From assembly GCA_038329895.1 (NCBI GenBank), contig JBBQNM010000001.1, positions 23,927-87,926 on the forward strand: DNA of 64,000 nt, in the 5' to 3' direction. Positions 8,127 through 15,739 of the stretch are shown here, piece by piece; position 1 is the first letter of the stretch; each line of letters opens with the position of its first letter. A model generated the notes under the pieces. The model was not told the DNA's origin, searched no databases, and saw only the letters and a list, made by a program, of their open reading frames with translations. A program made the translations under genes and the position numbers. This DNA comes from Mayfieldus sp038329895 (GTDB lineage Bacteria; Actinomycetota; Thermoleophilia; Solirubrobacterales; 70-9).

Positions 8127-8530
8127 CCGTCATAGACACCGGAGCGGCTGTCGACCTCTTGCTGCGCACGGGTGCGGTGGACGAGGTGCGGGACATCCTC
8201 AGACAGGACGCTCCGGTCGCTGCCCCTGACCTGCTCGTCTTCGAGACGATTGCCGTACTGCGCCGCTTCGTCCTGCGCGGAGATGTTGAGCCCGACCGTG
8301 CCGGCGCAGCGATCGAAGACCTCAGCGATGTACGACTCGACCTGTTTCGTTCGATGCCCCTTCGGATGCGAGCATGGGAGCTCCGCGACAACATGACCGC
8401 TGCCGACGCCCTGTTCGTTGCGCTGGCTGAGCAACTTGGCGAACCGCTCGCAACTAAGGACCGTTCACTTGCGGCGGCCGCCCGGGACCAAACTGCGATC
8501 GAAACGATCGAGTTGGGGTCGGACAATTAG
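8123..8530 (+). CDS. vapC: VapC-type PIN-domain ribonuclease toxin
   Basis: A 135-residue PIN-domain toxin, expected to cleave RNA with Mg2+/Mn2+. The acidic residues of the active site are visible: the N-terminal Asp in VIDTGAAVDLL, the Glu in VFETIAVL, the Asp in TAADALFVALAE and the Asp in ATKDRSL. The length is normal for the family. Translation starts at a GTG overlapping the antitoxin stop. The pair sits alone between a divergent membrane-protein gene and a secreted-protein gene, as a small acquired module would. Confidence 0.88.
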   Translation: MTVIDTGAAVDLLLRTGAVDEVRDILRQDAPVAAPDLLVFETIAVLRRFVLRGDVEPDRAGAAIEDLSDVRLDLFRSMPLRMRAWELRDNMTAADALFVALAEQLGEPLATKDRSLAAAARDQTAIETIELGSDN

Positions 8531-8605
8531 CCGAGAGCCCACAACGCTCGTTGCGTTCGCGGGTTAGATTCGGCGAGATCAGATCTCTAGCCGAAGGGAG
8601 ACACC

Positions 8606-9139
8606 ATGAAGCGGCTCGCGTCGAAGCGACCCTCGCCTGCCCTCGTCCTCAGCGTCATCGCCGTGCTGATCGCGCTCGGCGGTCAGGCCGGAGCTCTGCC
8701 CGGCAAGCACAGCGTCGGGAAGGGGGATCTCGCGAAGGGGGCCGTGACGGCGGCAAGCCTTGCGCCCGGTGCGGTTACCAACCGGGCAATTGCCAAGCGC
8801 GCTATTCATGGCTCTGCGATTGCCAGCAAAGCGATCAAAGCTCGGATGCTTGCGCCGGGCTCAGTCGACGCGCGGGCGCTTGGACCGGTCACGGTGGTTG
8901 AAACCCAAATCCCGGACAGCGACACAGCTCTTGACTCCATCTACACGGCGTCCGGCGCGACGCTGGCCTGTCCGGGCGGGCAGCGGCTTCTCAGCGGCGG
9001 AATTAAGGCCTTCGCCGGCCGCGTTCTGATGGTGTCATCGAGGCCAGGTGCAAACGCGGACCGCTGGGAGGGCACAGTCGCCAGCGACGCTGGCGGAGCG
9101 TCTCCCCTCGCCACTCTCGACATCCTCTGTCTCGAGTAG
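8606..9139 (+). CDS. Secreted protein with GAVT-type repeats
   Basis: A 177-residue exported protein of a type common in Thermoleophilia. A basic start (MKRLASKRPS) is followed by a signal-like core (PALVLSVIAVLIALGG). Short degenerate repeats follow: GAVTAASLAPGAVTNRAIAK, AIHGSAIASKAIK, then MLAPGSVDARAL. This pattern is seen in proteins of this group that form repetitive helical or beta-solenoid stalks. The C-terminal 80 residues form a small domain with two cysteines (ATLACPGG, DILCLE). GAAGGGAGA lies just before the ATG. The function is unknown; the cell surface is the likely location. Confidence 0.7.
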   Translation: MKRLASKRPSPALVLSVIAVLIALGGQAGALPGKHSVGKGDLAKGAVTAASLAPGAVTNRAIAKRAIHGSAIASKAIKARMLAPGSVDARALGPVTVVETQIPDSDTALDSIYTASGATLACPGGQRLLSGGIKAFAGRVLMVSSRPGANADRWEGTVASDAGGASPLATLDILCLE

Positions 9140-9185
9140 GGGTTGCCACTGCCGGGCGGCGGGGGTTTGCGCTTGTTATTTGCCA

Positions 9186-9201
9186 CGGCATGGCGATGCC
9201 G
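9186..9201. terminator. Hairpin between convergent genes
   Basis: CGGCAT and ATGCCG flank a GGCG loop, adjoining the stop codon of the minus-strand secreted protein at 9203. The arrangement is the same as at 6714-6742. Confidence 0.4.
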
Positions 9202-9202
9202 C

Positions 9203-10762
9203 TCAGCGGCCGCCGACCACCTTGATCGGGCGCCGCCGTGAGTGGCCGGCCAGGAACGGATAGCCGTTTTGAGCGGGCACGACCGCTCGCATCCGGTACT
9301 CGGTGGTCACGAAGGTCGCCAGGAACCGGTACGTGGCGCTGTAGCGGCCGAGCTGATCGGTGCGTGCATTTTGGAACGTCTTCCACCTCTGGTTTTTGCC
9401 CGGATAGCGCGCCTGGAGAACCACGATGCGCTCTTCGTTGTCAGGCCCGGGCAGTGAGCCAAACAGCTGTATGCGTCCACCATTCCGCACCCGCTCGCGT
9501 GACAGTGTCAACGAAGGCGCGACCCTCGCGAAGTAGCGCACGTCGCGCTGGAGTTGGTGCCGGTTGTAGCGGTAGCCGATCTCGATCTCGCGGTTTGGCC
9601 CCGGCGCGACGGTGTATCGATAGCGGCCTGCCGTATTGGTCTTGACCGTTCCGACATCGGCTAACCCCTCGCCGGGCACCAATGTTGACTCCCTCACGCA
9701 GAGCATCGCTCCCTCGACCGGCTCACCGGTCCGATTACTGAGTCGCCCGGTGACCGTCGCCGATTGCCGCGACCGGACCGTCACCGTGCCGTCGCCGTTC
9801 TGCACAAACCGGGCGCTAAGGTCGGTACCACCCGGGACCCGCGAGGAGGTACAGGAATCATCCACGCGGACCACCTGTTCGGGTGTGCAAGTCAGGTTGG
9901 GCGGATCGCCGTAGTCGCTCGCGCACGCCTGAATCGTGTTGCTCCCGTCGCGGAACGGTGCGACCTGGGTATCGAGGTTGAATTGCGCTTGCTGCGAAAG
10001 AGCGCACGGCTGCATACTGGTCGCCCCGTTGCAGGTGAAATTCCGCCGAGCGGCCTCTTGGCTGTTGACCAGCACAGTCACAGAGGTCAAGCCGGCACCG
10101 ACATCGTCGGCATGGACCTCAATGGCTCCTGTGCCGCGTTGGATCTCGCCGTTCAGCAGCTCGCCAGAAGCTTCGATCGTTGGCGTCGTGTCGTCGACCA
10201 TGTCGAAGAGGAGATCCCTGATGAACAGGCCTGCCTGCAGACTGCCGTTGCAGCCACTCCCTGAGATGCAGGTCAGATGGGAAGTCACCAGCGTGTAGTA
10301 CCCACCGGCGGCAGTGCCGATCCCACGCCACGCGCTAGCGCCATCATCTGCGGCACCCAGCGGTGTCCAACCGCCTGGCCCCGCCACGTAGACCTCGAGG
10401 GCCCAGCCCGCACCGGGATCAGATTTTCCCCTCTCGCTCATCCCGACCTGGCTGAAGTGCGTGCCAGCGGGAGTGCTGACCGACCACGTGGCTCCGGTCT
10501 GTGGGCCGGTCCAACCGGCCGTTGGGATCGACATACCCAGGCCAAGCCCTCCGTTTCCACAAGCCTGATAGACGAAACCCATGACGTGGCTCTGGCTGTA
10601 GCTCGCCACCGAGCTGGTATTCGACCACGAGCAGTCGGTGGCGGCGTAAGTGCCCGCATGACTCTTCGTCGCAAGCGGGCCCGCAAGCAGAGCAGCTGCA
10701 CCAAGGGCAGCGAGGACGAACGTGCGCCGGACCCTTCGCGGTTTGAGTTTCGTCCCCCTCAT
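9203..10762 (-). CDS. Secreted Ig-like/CNA-B-like surface protein, coupled to sigma factor
   Basis: A 519-residue exported protein with no enzyme motif recognised. Residues 1-36 are a signal peptide with a probable SHA-G cleavage site. Residues 37-190 are a Trp/Gly/Ser-rich domain with cysteines (DCSW, YQACGNG, LTCISGSGC). Residues 190-290 look like a bacterial Ig-like fold. From about 320 two carboxypeptidase-regulatory or CNA-B-like units follow (VTGRLSNRTGEPVEGAMLCV; then LSRERVRNGGRIQLFGSL). The ATG overlaps the stop of the sigma/anti-sigma gene (ATGA), so the two are translationally coupled. This suggests the protein works with, or is sensed through, the membrane-anchored sigma factor. 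Confidence 0.7.
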   Translation of the reverse strand: MRGTKLKPRRVRRTFVLAALGAAALLAGPLATKSHAGTYAATDCSWSNTSSVASYSQSHVMGFVYQACGNGGLGLGMSIPTAGWTGPQTGATWSVSTPAGTHFSQVGMSERGKSDPGAGWALEVYVAGPGGWTPLGAADDGASAWRGIGTAAGGYYTLVTSHLTCISGSGCNGSLQAGLFIRDLLFDMVDDTTPTIEASGELLNGEIQRGTGAIEVHADDVGAGLTSVTVLVNSQEAARRNFTCNGATSMQPCALSQQAQFNLDTQVAPFRDGSNTIQACASDYGDPPNLTCTPEQVVRVDDSCTSSRVPGGTDLSARFVQNGDGTVTVRSRQSATVTGRLSNRTGEPVEGAMLCVRESTLVPGEGLADVGTVKTNTAGRYRYTVAPGPNREIEIGYRYNRHQLQRDVRYFARVAPSLTLSRERVRNGGRIQLFGSLPGPDNEERIVVLQARYPGKNQRWKTFQNARTDQLGRYSATYRFLATFVTTEYRMRAVVPAQNGYPFLAGHSRRRPIKVVGGR

Positions 10763-12078
10763 GGGCCGAACTCACTTGCTGAACCGCTGCTCGACGAACC
10801 GCCGACTCCCCCTCCCCCTCCCCCTCCGCTCGAGCTGCTGCCGAATTCGCTGGCGCTGCTTGACCGAGAAACTGTTGGCGCTGCCGAGACCTCGGGGCTG
10901 AACTCGGCGGTGACCTGCGGAGGGGGTTCGGACGGTGGAGCCGGGGCCGGCTCCGGACCAGCAGGCTGGGGGCTGGGCTCCGAATCCGGTGGGGGCTGTG
11001 GCGCCGGCTCGGCGATCGTCTGGTCCGCCTCAGTGGACGTGTGAGCCACCGAATGGTCCGCCGCGCGCTCAATACCTCCGCCACCATGCGATCCAACATG
11101 GACGGGAGGAACCACCCCTGCCGCGACACAGGCGGCGGCCCCACCGGCAGTACCGACGCAGGCGGTCAGAATCTTTGCGGCCAACGCCATCCCGCTTCCC
11201 TTGGTCCCCCCGGCCGCGGTGAGCTGGCTGACAGCGGTCTCCGCGGCACCGGTTCGGCCCGGGAGTCGCGACTGCGCGGCCCCGACCAGATCGTGGAGCC
11301 GCTCGCCGACCGAGCGCGACACCGGCAACGCGGGTACGAGCGCCGCTGCAGCTCGAGGCGCGGCGCGGTAGGAACGAACCTTGGCTCGGCAATGGCCGCA
11401 TTCCTTTAGGTGAGTCAGCAGTTGCGCGGTCAGGTGCGCGTTCGCTTCGCCATCGACGAACGCCGACAGTGTGGGGGCGAGCTCTTCGCATCTGCGTCCC
11501 TCCTCGATGCTGCCGAGCACCGCCCGGAAACGCTGCCTTCCCTCTGCCAGACAGCGATTGACCTTGGTGTAGGTCCAACCGGTGAGCTCACCGATTTCGG
11601 CGTATGAATAGCCCTGAGCCAGGAGGGTCAGCGCTCGCAACTCCTGCGGCTTCAGCGCCTTCAGTGCTTCACGCGCTCTGCCGATCCGTTCGCGCCGCTC
11701 TGCCGCGTCGGCGGGGCCGTCCTTCTCGCATGGAATGAGCTGAACCCAGTCGGCCTCTTGGTCGCGTCCCGATGACGGTGTCCCGAGGGTGCGCTCACGA
11801 TTCCTTCGAACCGCCAAGGCTTCGTGCTTGGTCACGGTCTGCATCCAGCGAATCAGCTCTCGCTGGTCTGACGTCGGCGCTTTGGTGAGCAGGATCTCGA
11901 GGGCGCGTTGCGTCGCGTCTTCGGCGTCGTCCGCGCAGAGCGAATAGCGCCGTGCGGTGCGCCGCAGGGCACGCTCGTGGCGACGGACCAGCTCGATCGC
12001 GGCGCGCTTGCGCGAAGCAAGCGCGGGATCGCGGGTTCGGCCCACGTCAACGGCTCGAAGGGACTCCCTATCTCCCAT
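10759..12078 (-). CDS. ECF sigma factor fused to zinc-finger anti-sigma domain and membrane segment
   Basis: A 439-residue fusion. Residues 25-100 form sigma-70 region 2 (RHERALRRTARRY, DAEDATQRALEILL). Residues 145-200 form region 4 with a helix-turn-helix (LTLLAQGYSYAEIGELTGWT). Next comes an anti-sigma zinc-finger (ZAS/zf-HC2) with HLKECGHC, the HxxxCxxC motif. One membrane span (MALAAKILTACVGTAGGAAACVAA) and a long Pro/Ser/Gly-rich tail with two SASEFG copies follow. GGAAG lies 6 bp before the ATG chosen at 12078; longer frames extend into the divergent promoter region. Sigma and anti-sigma in one membrane protein imply release by proteolysis or conformational change, an inference. The downstream secreted protein is coupled. 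Confidence 0.85.
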   Translation of the reverse strand: MGDRESLRAVDVGRTRDPALASRKRAAIELVRRHERALRRTARRYSLCADDAEDATQRALEILLTKAPTSDQRELIRWMQTVTKHEALAVRRNRERTLGTPSSGRDQEADWVQLIPCEKDGPADAAERRERIGRAREALKALKPQELRALTLLAQGYSYAEIGELTGWTYTKVNRCLAEGRQRFRAVLGSIEEGRRCEELAPTLSAFVDGEANAHLTAQLLTHLKECGHCRAKVRSYRAAPRAAAALVPALPVSRSVGERLHDLVGAAQSRLPGRTGAAETAVSQLTAAGGTKGSGMALAAKILTACVGTAGGAAACVAAGVVPPVHVGSHGGGGIERAADHSVAHTSTEADQTIAEPAPQPPPDSEPSPQPAGPEPAPAPPSEPPPQVTAEFSPEVSAAPTVSRSSSASEFGSSSSGGGGGGGVGGSSSSGSASEFGP

Positions 12079-12281
12079 TTCCGACTTCCTGGTTGCCAGA
12101 GGCGGGGACGTCGCCAAGACGCTCCGCGCCTCGCACTTGTGATCCTTGCCGCTAAGGGCGGGAGCTGCGCCGGTTCTCCCCGGCCCCTTGTCGCAAATTG
12201 CGTGAACTGCGTTTTTCCACGGCAACCCTTTGCGCTGTTTGCGGTCGGGATCTCGGATCCGTGGCCTAGAGCGCCCATCCG

Positions 12282-12287
12282 TAGAAT
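12282..12287 (+). promoter_or_regulatory. -10 box TAGAAT, leaderless start
   Basis: TAGAAT ends 7 bp before a GTG at 12295. No Shine-Dalgarno sequence is present, which points to a leaderless message for the small upstream partner gene. Confidence 0.45.
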
Positions 12288-12294
12288 TTGGCTG

Positions 12295-12513
12295 GTGACC
12301 AGCGTTTCCGACACGCGAGAGAACCAACGCACGGAGTTCGCCGGCGATCCAATCCACATGCCAGCGATCGCTGCCCTAACTCCAGCACAGCGTCTGGAGC
12401 GAGCCTTCGGCTGGATCGAGCTCTACAACGAGCTTGGTGGAATCGCTATAAGCAACGAGAAGCGTTGGCCGACCCAGTTGGACAGCGGCAGAAGCTCAAG
12501 CCACGCGAGCTGA
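12295..12513 (+). CDS. Small partner protein upstream of a nucleotidyltransferase
   Basis: A 72-residue ORF starting at GTG. I do not recognise the family. The middle (IAALTPAQRLERAFGWIELYNELGG) is predicted to be helical; the ends are polar. The TAGAAT box 7 bp upstream and the 49-bp overlap with the following nucleotidyltransferase gene argue that it is a real first gene of a two-gene unit. Such small-protein plus nucleotidyltransferase pairs are often toxin-antitoxin or phage-defence modules; that role is inferred only from layout. Confidence 0.45.
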   Translation: MTSVSDTRENQRTEFAGDPIHMPAIAALTPAQRLERAFGWIELYNELGGIAISNEKRWPTQLDSGRSSSHAS

Positions 12514-13013
12514 TCGAGGCGCTGGAGCGCTTCGAGGTCGACTACGTCGCGATCGGCGGGATTGCTGCGCTCGCGCATGGCTCTCAGCAGCTGACTCAGG
12601 ACTTCGACTTGATGATCGAACGAAGCTCCGAGAACAGTCGTCGAGCCATCAAAGCGCTCTTGACGGTTGAGGCAGAGATCTGCCTGAGCGGGAACCGCCG
12701 TGCTTCGCTCGATCCGAATGCCGACCCAGGGTGGCTCGCGCAGGGAGAGCACTTCTTTGACAGCGAGGTGGGCGGCATTGACATCCGCGATCCCAAGCGT
12801 GTCCCTGGTTCGCGCTCATACGATGATCTACGCGCCGATGCGCTGCAGGAGAAGCTCAGCGATGGTGCGACCGTTTGGATCGTTAGCCGAAATGACCTGC
12901 TGGCGATGAAGCGGGCGGCAGGACGCGAGAAGGACAAACAAGTTGTCGCCGAGCTTGAAGCCCTTGACTCCGCCCAGCCGCGGCGCGAGGAGGGCCCTCA
13001 TCCCACCCCTTGA
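12465..13013 (+). CDS. MNT/AbiEii-like nucleotidyltransferase-fold protein
   Basis: A 182-residue protein with the minimal nucleotidyltransferase signature: VDYVAIGGIAALAHGS, then TQDFDLMIE (DxD metal site), near residues 25-50. A helical C-terminal half follows, with VPGSRSYDDLRADALQEK and VSRNDLLAMKRAAGREKD, which resembles AbiEii/DUF6036-type proteins whose substrate-side residues are Lys/Arg-rich. The start is taken at a TTG with GAGAAG just upstream; longer in-frame starts would overlap the small partner much further. It is transcribed with that partner. Members of this fold act as tRNA- or protein-modifying toxins or antitoxins; which applies here is unknown. Confidence 0.7.
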   Translation: MADPVGQRQKLKPRELIEALERFEVDYVAIGGIAALAHGSQQLTQDFDLMIERSSENSRRAIKALLTVEAEICLSGNRRASLDPNADPGWLAQGEHFFDSEVGGIDIRDPKRVPGSRSYDDLRADALQEKLSDGATVWIVSRNDLLAMKRAAGREKDKQVVAELEALDSAQPRREEGPHPTP

Positions 13014-13055
13014 GGCTGGCAATCGAACCTTGCATCCCGCCATCCGAGGCTCAAC

Positions 13056-13061
13056 TACCAT
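13056..13061 (+). promoter_or_regulatory. -10 box TACCAT of the chimeric gene
   Basis: TACCAT lies 12 bp before a seven-codon upstream ORF. The same hexamer and a similar layout occur at 14716-14721 before the related epimerase gene. Confidence 0.35.
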
Positions 13062-13073
13062 CGACTCCGATCG

Positions 13074-13097
13074 ATGAGCGATAAATCGAAGCGATGA
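13074..13097 (+). other. Upstream mini-ORF MSDKSKR, stop overlaps next start
   Basis: ATG plus six codons ending in TGA that overlaps the ATG at 13094 (ATGA). It may be a leader peptide that allows translation re-initiation. The paralogous start at 14753 has a matching mini-ORF with a different peptide. Confidence 0.3.
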
Positions 13098-14683
13098 GCA
13101 CCTGCGTCGTCACCGGTGGCGCGGGATTTCTCGGCTCGCATCTGTGCGAGGCGCTGCTCGACGTGCCGCACTCAGTCGTCGAGGAACTGAACGGGGTCAT
13201 GGTTGCCGAGTGGGGCTGTCACGACCGCCACTTTGGAACCGCGTCCTGGCCGGCGGAGCTCGCCGACGAGTTGACCGAACGGCACGGAAAGCATTTCGGG
13301 AGGATGCGGCCGCCGGGCTTCGACCAGTTCGCCCCCTGCGACTACGCGCATCGAATCGGCCAAAGGCGTACAGACGAGGAGACGATCGCCTTCTACGACG
13401 CCGTGCACGACGGGGTCGAGCAGAAGCGCAATGCCTCGCTCGAGTTGCTCTTAGGCTTTGCCCTGCTCGTTTGCCTTCTGTTCGCGGCCCCCGCAAGGGG
13501 GGCGGAGCGGGTCACGATCTTCGACCCCGGCGAGCCCATCTGGCACGCCGAGAGCGTCGCGCCGACTCTCGACCGGCTGCGCGCGCTCGGTACCGACGTC
13601 GTTCGCCTGCGCGTCGCCTATGCCGAGGAGCCCGACCTGGAGCCGCTCGATCGGGCGGTTGGCGGGGCTTTCGAGCGGGGCATGGACGTGATGATCGTGC
13701 CGGTCGGCCCGGCGCCGTCGGTGGCCGCCTACGCAGGCTTCGTCGGAGACCTCGGCCGCCGCTACCCGCAGGTTCGCCGCTGGGCGATCTTCAACGAGCC
13801 CGACCTGCCCTCGTGGTTCCCGCTGCCCTCGGCCTCCCCTGCCCCGCCGCCCCCGCCGGGAGTGCTGGTGCCGGGCGCGGTCACGACGTCCGCTCCCCCC
13901 GTTCCTTCCAAGCAGCTGCCGACGCCCGAGTACACGCTCGGAAGGGCCTATCGGGAGACGTTCCTGGCGACGCAGGGGGCCCTCGTCGCCGCCGGGCATG
14001 GCCCCCGCGAGGCCCTGATCGGCGAGACCTCCCCCTGCGCGAACTCGGACTTCGTGCGGGGCGCCCTGCACGGGAGGGGCTTGATCGCCGGCGGCTGGGC
14101 GCACCATCCCTACATCGCCGCCGACCGGCCCTGGGACACCGCCCCCTGCTTCGGGCCCGCCGACCTTCCGCGTCTTCACGAGCTTCTCGTCGAGGCCGCT
14201 CGGGCCGGAGAGACGAAGGGGGTGCTGCCGATCTACGTAACGGAGTTCGGCGTCGGCGACTCGGAATCGCCGACGATGCTCGCCGCCTCCGAATGGGTGA
14301 TGGCGCGACCCTACGTCCGCTCCTTCGCCCAGTACACGCTCAGCGACGACTGGTTCGGGACCGGGCTGCTGCGCCGCGACGGCGCGCCGAAGCCGAGCCT
14401 CTCCGTCTTCGCCAACCCGATCTTCGTTCGCCGCTTCGGTGAGCGGGTCAAGGTCTGGGGGCATCTGCGCACCCTGCCGCACCGGACATTCGTCGGCGTC
14501 TTTAACCGCGGGCGCCTCTCGCACAGGGTTCCCGTCGCCGCGGGCGTCGGCGGCTACTTCAATGTCAGCGACGCCTGGAGCCCCGGCCGTCGCTGGGCGC
14601 TTCCGGGGGGCCTTCGAACGCGCGCCTACCGAGTTCAGGCGCTTGGCTCCCGACCGCCGTTGCGAACCGAGTTGCGGCCCTAG
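13094..14683 (+). CDS. Chimeric ORF: epimerase and phosphodiesterase fragments joined to a secreted glycosidase
   Basis: A 529-residue ORF made of three parts. Residues 1-22 (MSTCVVTGGAGFLGSHLCEA...) match the start of the epimerase at 14753. Residues 23-118 match the phosphodiesterase at 15740 (DVPHSVVEELNG to NASLEL) in its undamaged frame. From 119 a hydrophobic export signal (LLGFALLVCLLFAAPARGA) leads into a clan-A-type glycoside hydrolase domain. That domain has the acid/base motif WAIFNEPD near residue 235 and the nucleophile motif YVTEFG near 384. The natural glycosidase may start at a TTG at 13444, giving a plain signal peptide. The N-terminal 118 residues would probably block normal export. 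A recombination product is the simplest reading; assembly error is the alternative. Confidence 0.65.
   Translation: MSTCVVTGGAGFLGSHLCEALLDVPHSVVEELNGVMVAEWGCHDRHFGTASWPAELADELTERHGKHFGRMRPPGFDQFAPCDYAHRIGQRRTDEETIAFYDAVHDGVEQKRNASLELLLGFALLVCLLFAAPARGAERVTIFDPGEPIWHAESVAPTLDRLRALGTDVVRLRVAYAEEPDLEPLDRAVGGAFERGMDVMIVPVGPAPSVAAYAGFVGDLGRRYPQVRRWAIFNEPDLPSWFPLPSASPAPPPPPGVLVPGAVTTSAPPVPSKQLPTPEYTLGRAYRETFLATQGALVAAGHGPREALIGETSPCANSDFVRGALHGRGLIAGGWAHHPYIAADRPWDTAPCFGPADLPRLHELLVEAARAGETKGVLPIYVTEFGVGDSESPTMLAASEWVMARPYVRSFAQYTLSDDWFGTGLLRRDGAPKPSLSVFANPIFVRRFGERVKVWGHLRTLPHRTFVGVFNRGRLSHRVPVAAGVGGYFNVSDAWSPGRRWALPGGLRTRAYRVQALGSRPPLRTELRP
13155..13270 (+). repeat. 116-bp direct repeat, copy 1
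   Basis: Identical base for base to 16065-16180, offset 2910 bp. Beyond 13270 the two copies drop abruptly to roughly 80 percent identity until about 13446. To the left the match ends within TGCTCGA, the seven bases shared with the epimerase-derived segment. Confidence 0.85.
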
Positions 14684-14715
14684 GAGAACCGCTGCGCGGC
14701 GCCGAAACCCTCCAA

Positions 14716-14721
14716 TACCAT
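14716..14721 (+). promoter_or_regulatory. -10 box TACCAT of the epimerase gene
   Basis: The same hexamer as at 13056-13061. It lies 8 bp before the ATG of an eight-codon mini-ORF that leads into the epimerase gene. Confidence 0.35.
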
Positions 14722-14729
14722 CCGCGGCG

Positions 14730-14756
14730 ATGACCGCGCGGGGGTTTCGACGATGA
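14730..14756 (+). other. Upstream mini-ORF MTARGFRR, stop overlaps epimerase start
   Basis: Eight codons followed by TGA overlapping the ATG at 14753. The TACCAT box 8 bp upstream would make this mini-ORF, not the epimerase, the leaderless start. Confidence 0.3.
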
Positions 14757-15700
14757 GCACCTGCCTTGTATCCGGTGGCGCCGGCTTTCTCGGCTCGCAT
14801 TTGTGCGAGGCGCTGCTCGAGCGTGGGCACCGGGTGATCTGCCTCGACAACCTCGAAACCGGCTCGCTGGACAACATCGCCCATATCCGTGACGAGCGGT
14901 TCAGCTTCGCCAACCACGACATCACCGAGTACGTGGAGATATCCGAGCCGGTCGATTTCGTCTATCACCTCGCCTCTCCCGCCAGCCCGATCGACTACCA
15001 GCGCCTGCCCCTGCACACGCTCAAGGTCGGCTCCTACGGCACCCATCACATGCTCGGCGTCGCCAAGTTCAAGCGCGCCCGCCTCCTTCTCGCCTCCACC
15101 TCGGAGGTCTATGGCGACCCCGAGATTCATCCTCAGTCGGAGGACTACTGGGGAAACGTCAACCCGATCGGCCCGCGCGGCGTCTATGACGAGGCGAAGC
15201 GCTACGCCGAGGCGCTGACGATGGCCTACCACCGCCAGCAGGGCGTCGACACCTGCATCGCCCGGATCTTCAATACCTACGGCCCCCGCATGCGCCCCCA
15301 CGACGGGCGGGCGATCCCGACCTTCCTGCGCCAGGCGCTCCAGGACAAGCCGCTGACCGTCTTTGGCGACGGCAGTCAGACGCGCTCCTTCTGTTACGTC
15401 GACGACGAGATCCGCGGGCTGATCGCGCTCGCCGAGTCTGACGTGCACCTGCCGGTCAACATCGGCAACCCCGACGAGTACTCGCTGCTCGACCTTGCCA
15501 AGGCCGTGATCGAGGTCTCCGGCTCGCGCTCGGAGATCGTCTTCGAGGCGCTGCCCGTCGACGACCCGAAGGTGCGCCAGCCCGACATCTCCCGCGCCCG
15601 CGACCTGCTCGGCTGGGAGCCCAACGTCGGGCTGCGCGACGGCCTGCGGCGCACGATCGATCTGGCGGGCGTCGAGCGCCTCGTCGGCGCCGTCGATTAG
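14753..15700 (+). CDS. NAD-dependent epimerase/dehydratase, UDP-glucuronate decarboxylase-like
   Basis: A 315-residue extended short-chain dehydrogenase. The NAD-binding GGAGFLGSHL is at residues 8-17. The catalytic YxxxK lies in GPRGVYDEAKRYAE, with the upstream Ser/Thr in LASTSEVYG. The combination GPRGVYDEAKR, YGPRM and RSFCYVDD is characteristic of UDP-glucuronate decarboxylases (UDP-xylose synthases), which make UDP-xylose for surface glycans; other UDP-sugar epimerases remain possible. Its first 68 bp are about 90 percent identical to the start of the ORF at 13094. It sits between the chimeric ORF and the broken phosphodiesterase gene at the edge of the glycan cluster. Confidence 0.88.
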   Translation: MSTCLVSGGAGFLGSHLCEALLERGHRVICLDNLETGSLDNIAHIRDERFSFANHDITEYVEISEPVDFVYHLASPASPIDYQRLPLHTLKVGSYGTHHMLGVAKFKRARLLLASTSEVYGDPEIHPQSEDYWGNVNPIGPRGVYDEAKRYAEALTMAYHRQQGVDTCIARIFNTYGPRMRPHDGRAIPTFLRQALQDKPLTVFGDGSQTRSFCYVDDEIRGLIALAESDVHLPVNIGNPDEYSLLDLAKAVIEVSGSRSEIVFEALPVDDPKVRQPDISRARDLLGWEPNVGLRDGLRRTIDLAGVERLVGAVD

Positions 15701-15727
15701 CGCTTAGCCGGTACACCGCCCGCGTTG

Positions 15728-15733
15728 TAGGCT
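15728..15733 (+). promoter_or_regulatory. -10 box TAGGCT, leaderless start
   Basis: TAGGCT ends 6 bp before the GTG at 15740, with no Shine-Dalgarno sequence. Confidence 0.45.
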
Positions 15734-15739
15734 CAGGCC

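Noticed and set aside
13020..13050. GGTTCGA-like sequence on the minus strand, possible tRNA T-arm
   Set aside because: The flanking bases do not pair to form a T-stem, and no anticodon or acceptor stem can be drawn.
13451..15448. 665-codon minus-strand frame across the glycosidase and epimerase
   Set aside because: It spans two real genes and their intergenic gap in the opposite strand and has no recognisable protein features.
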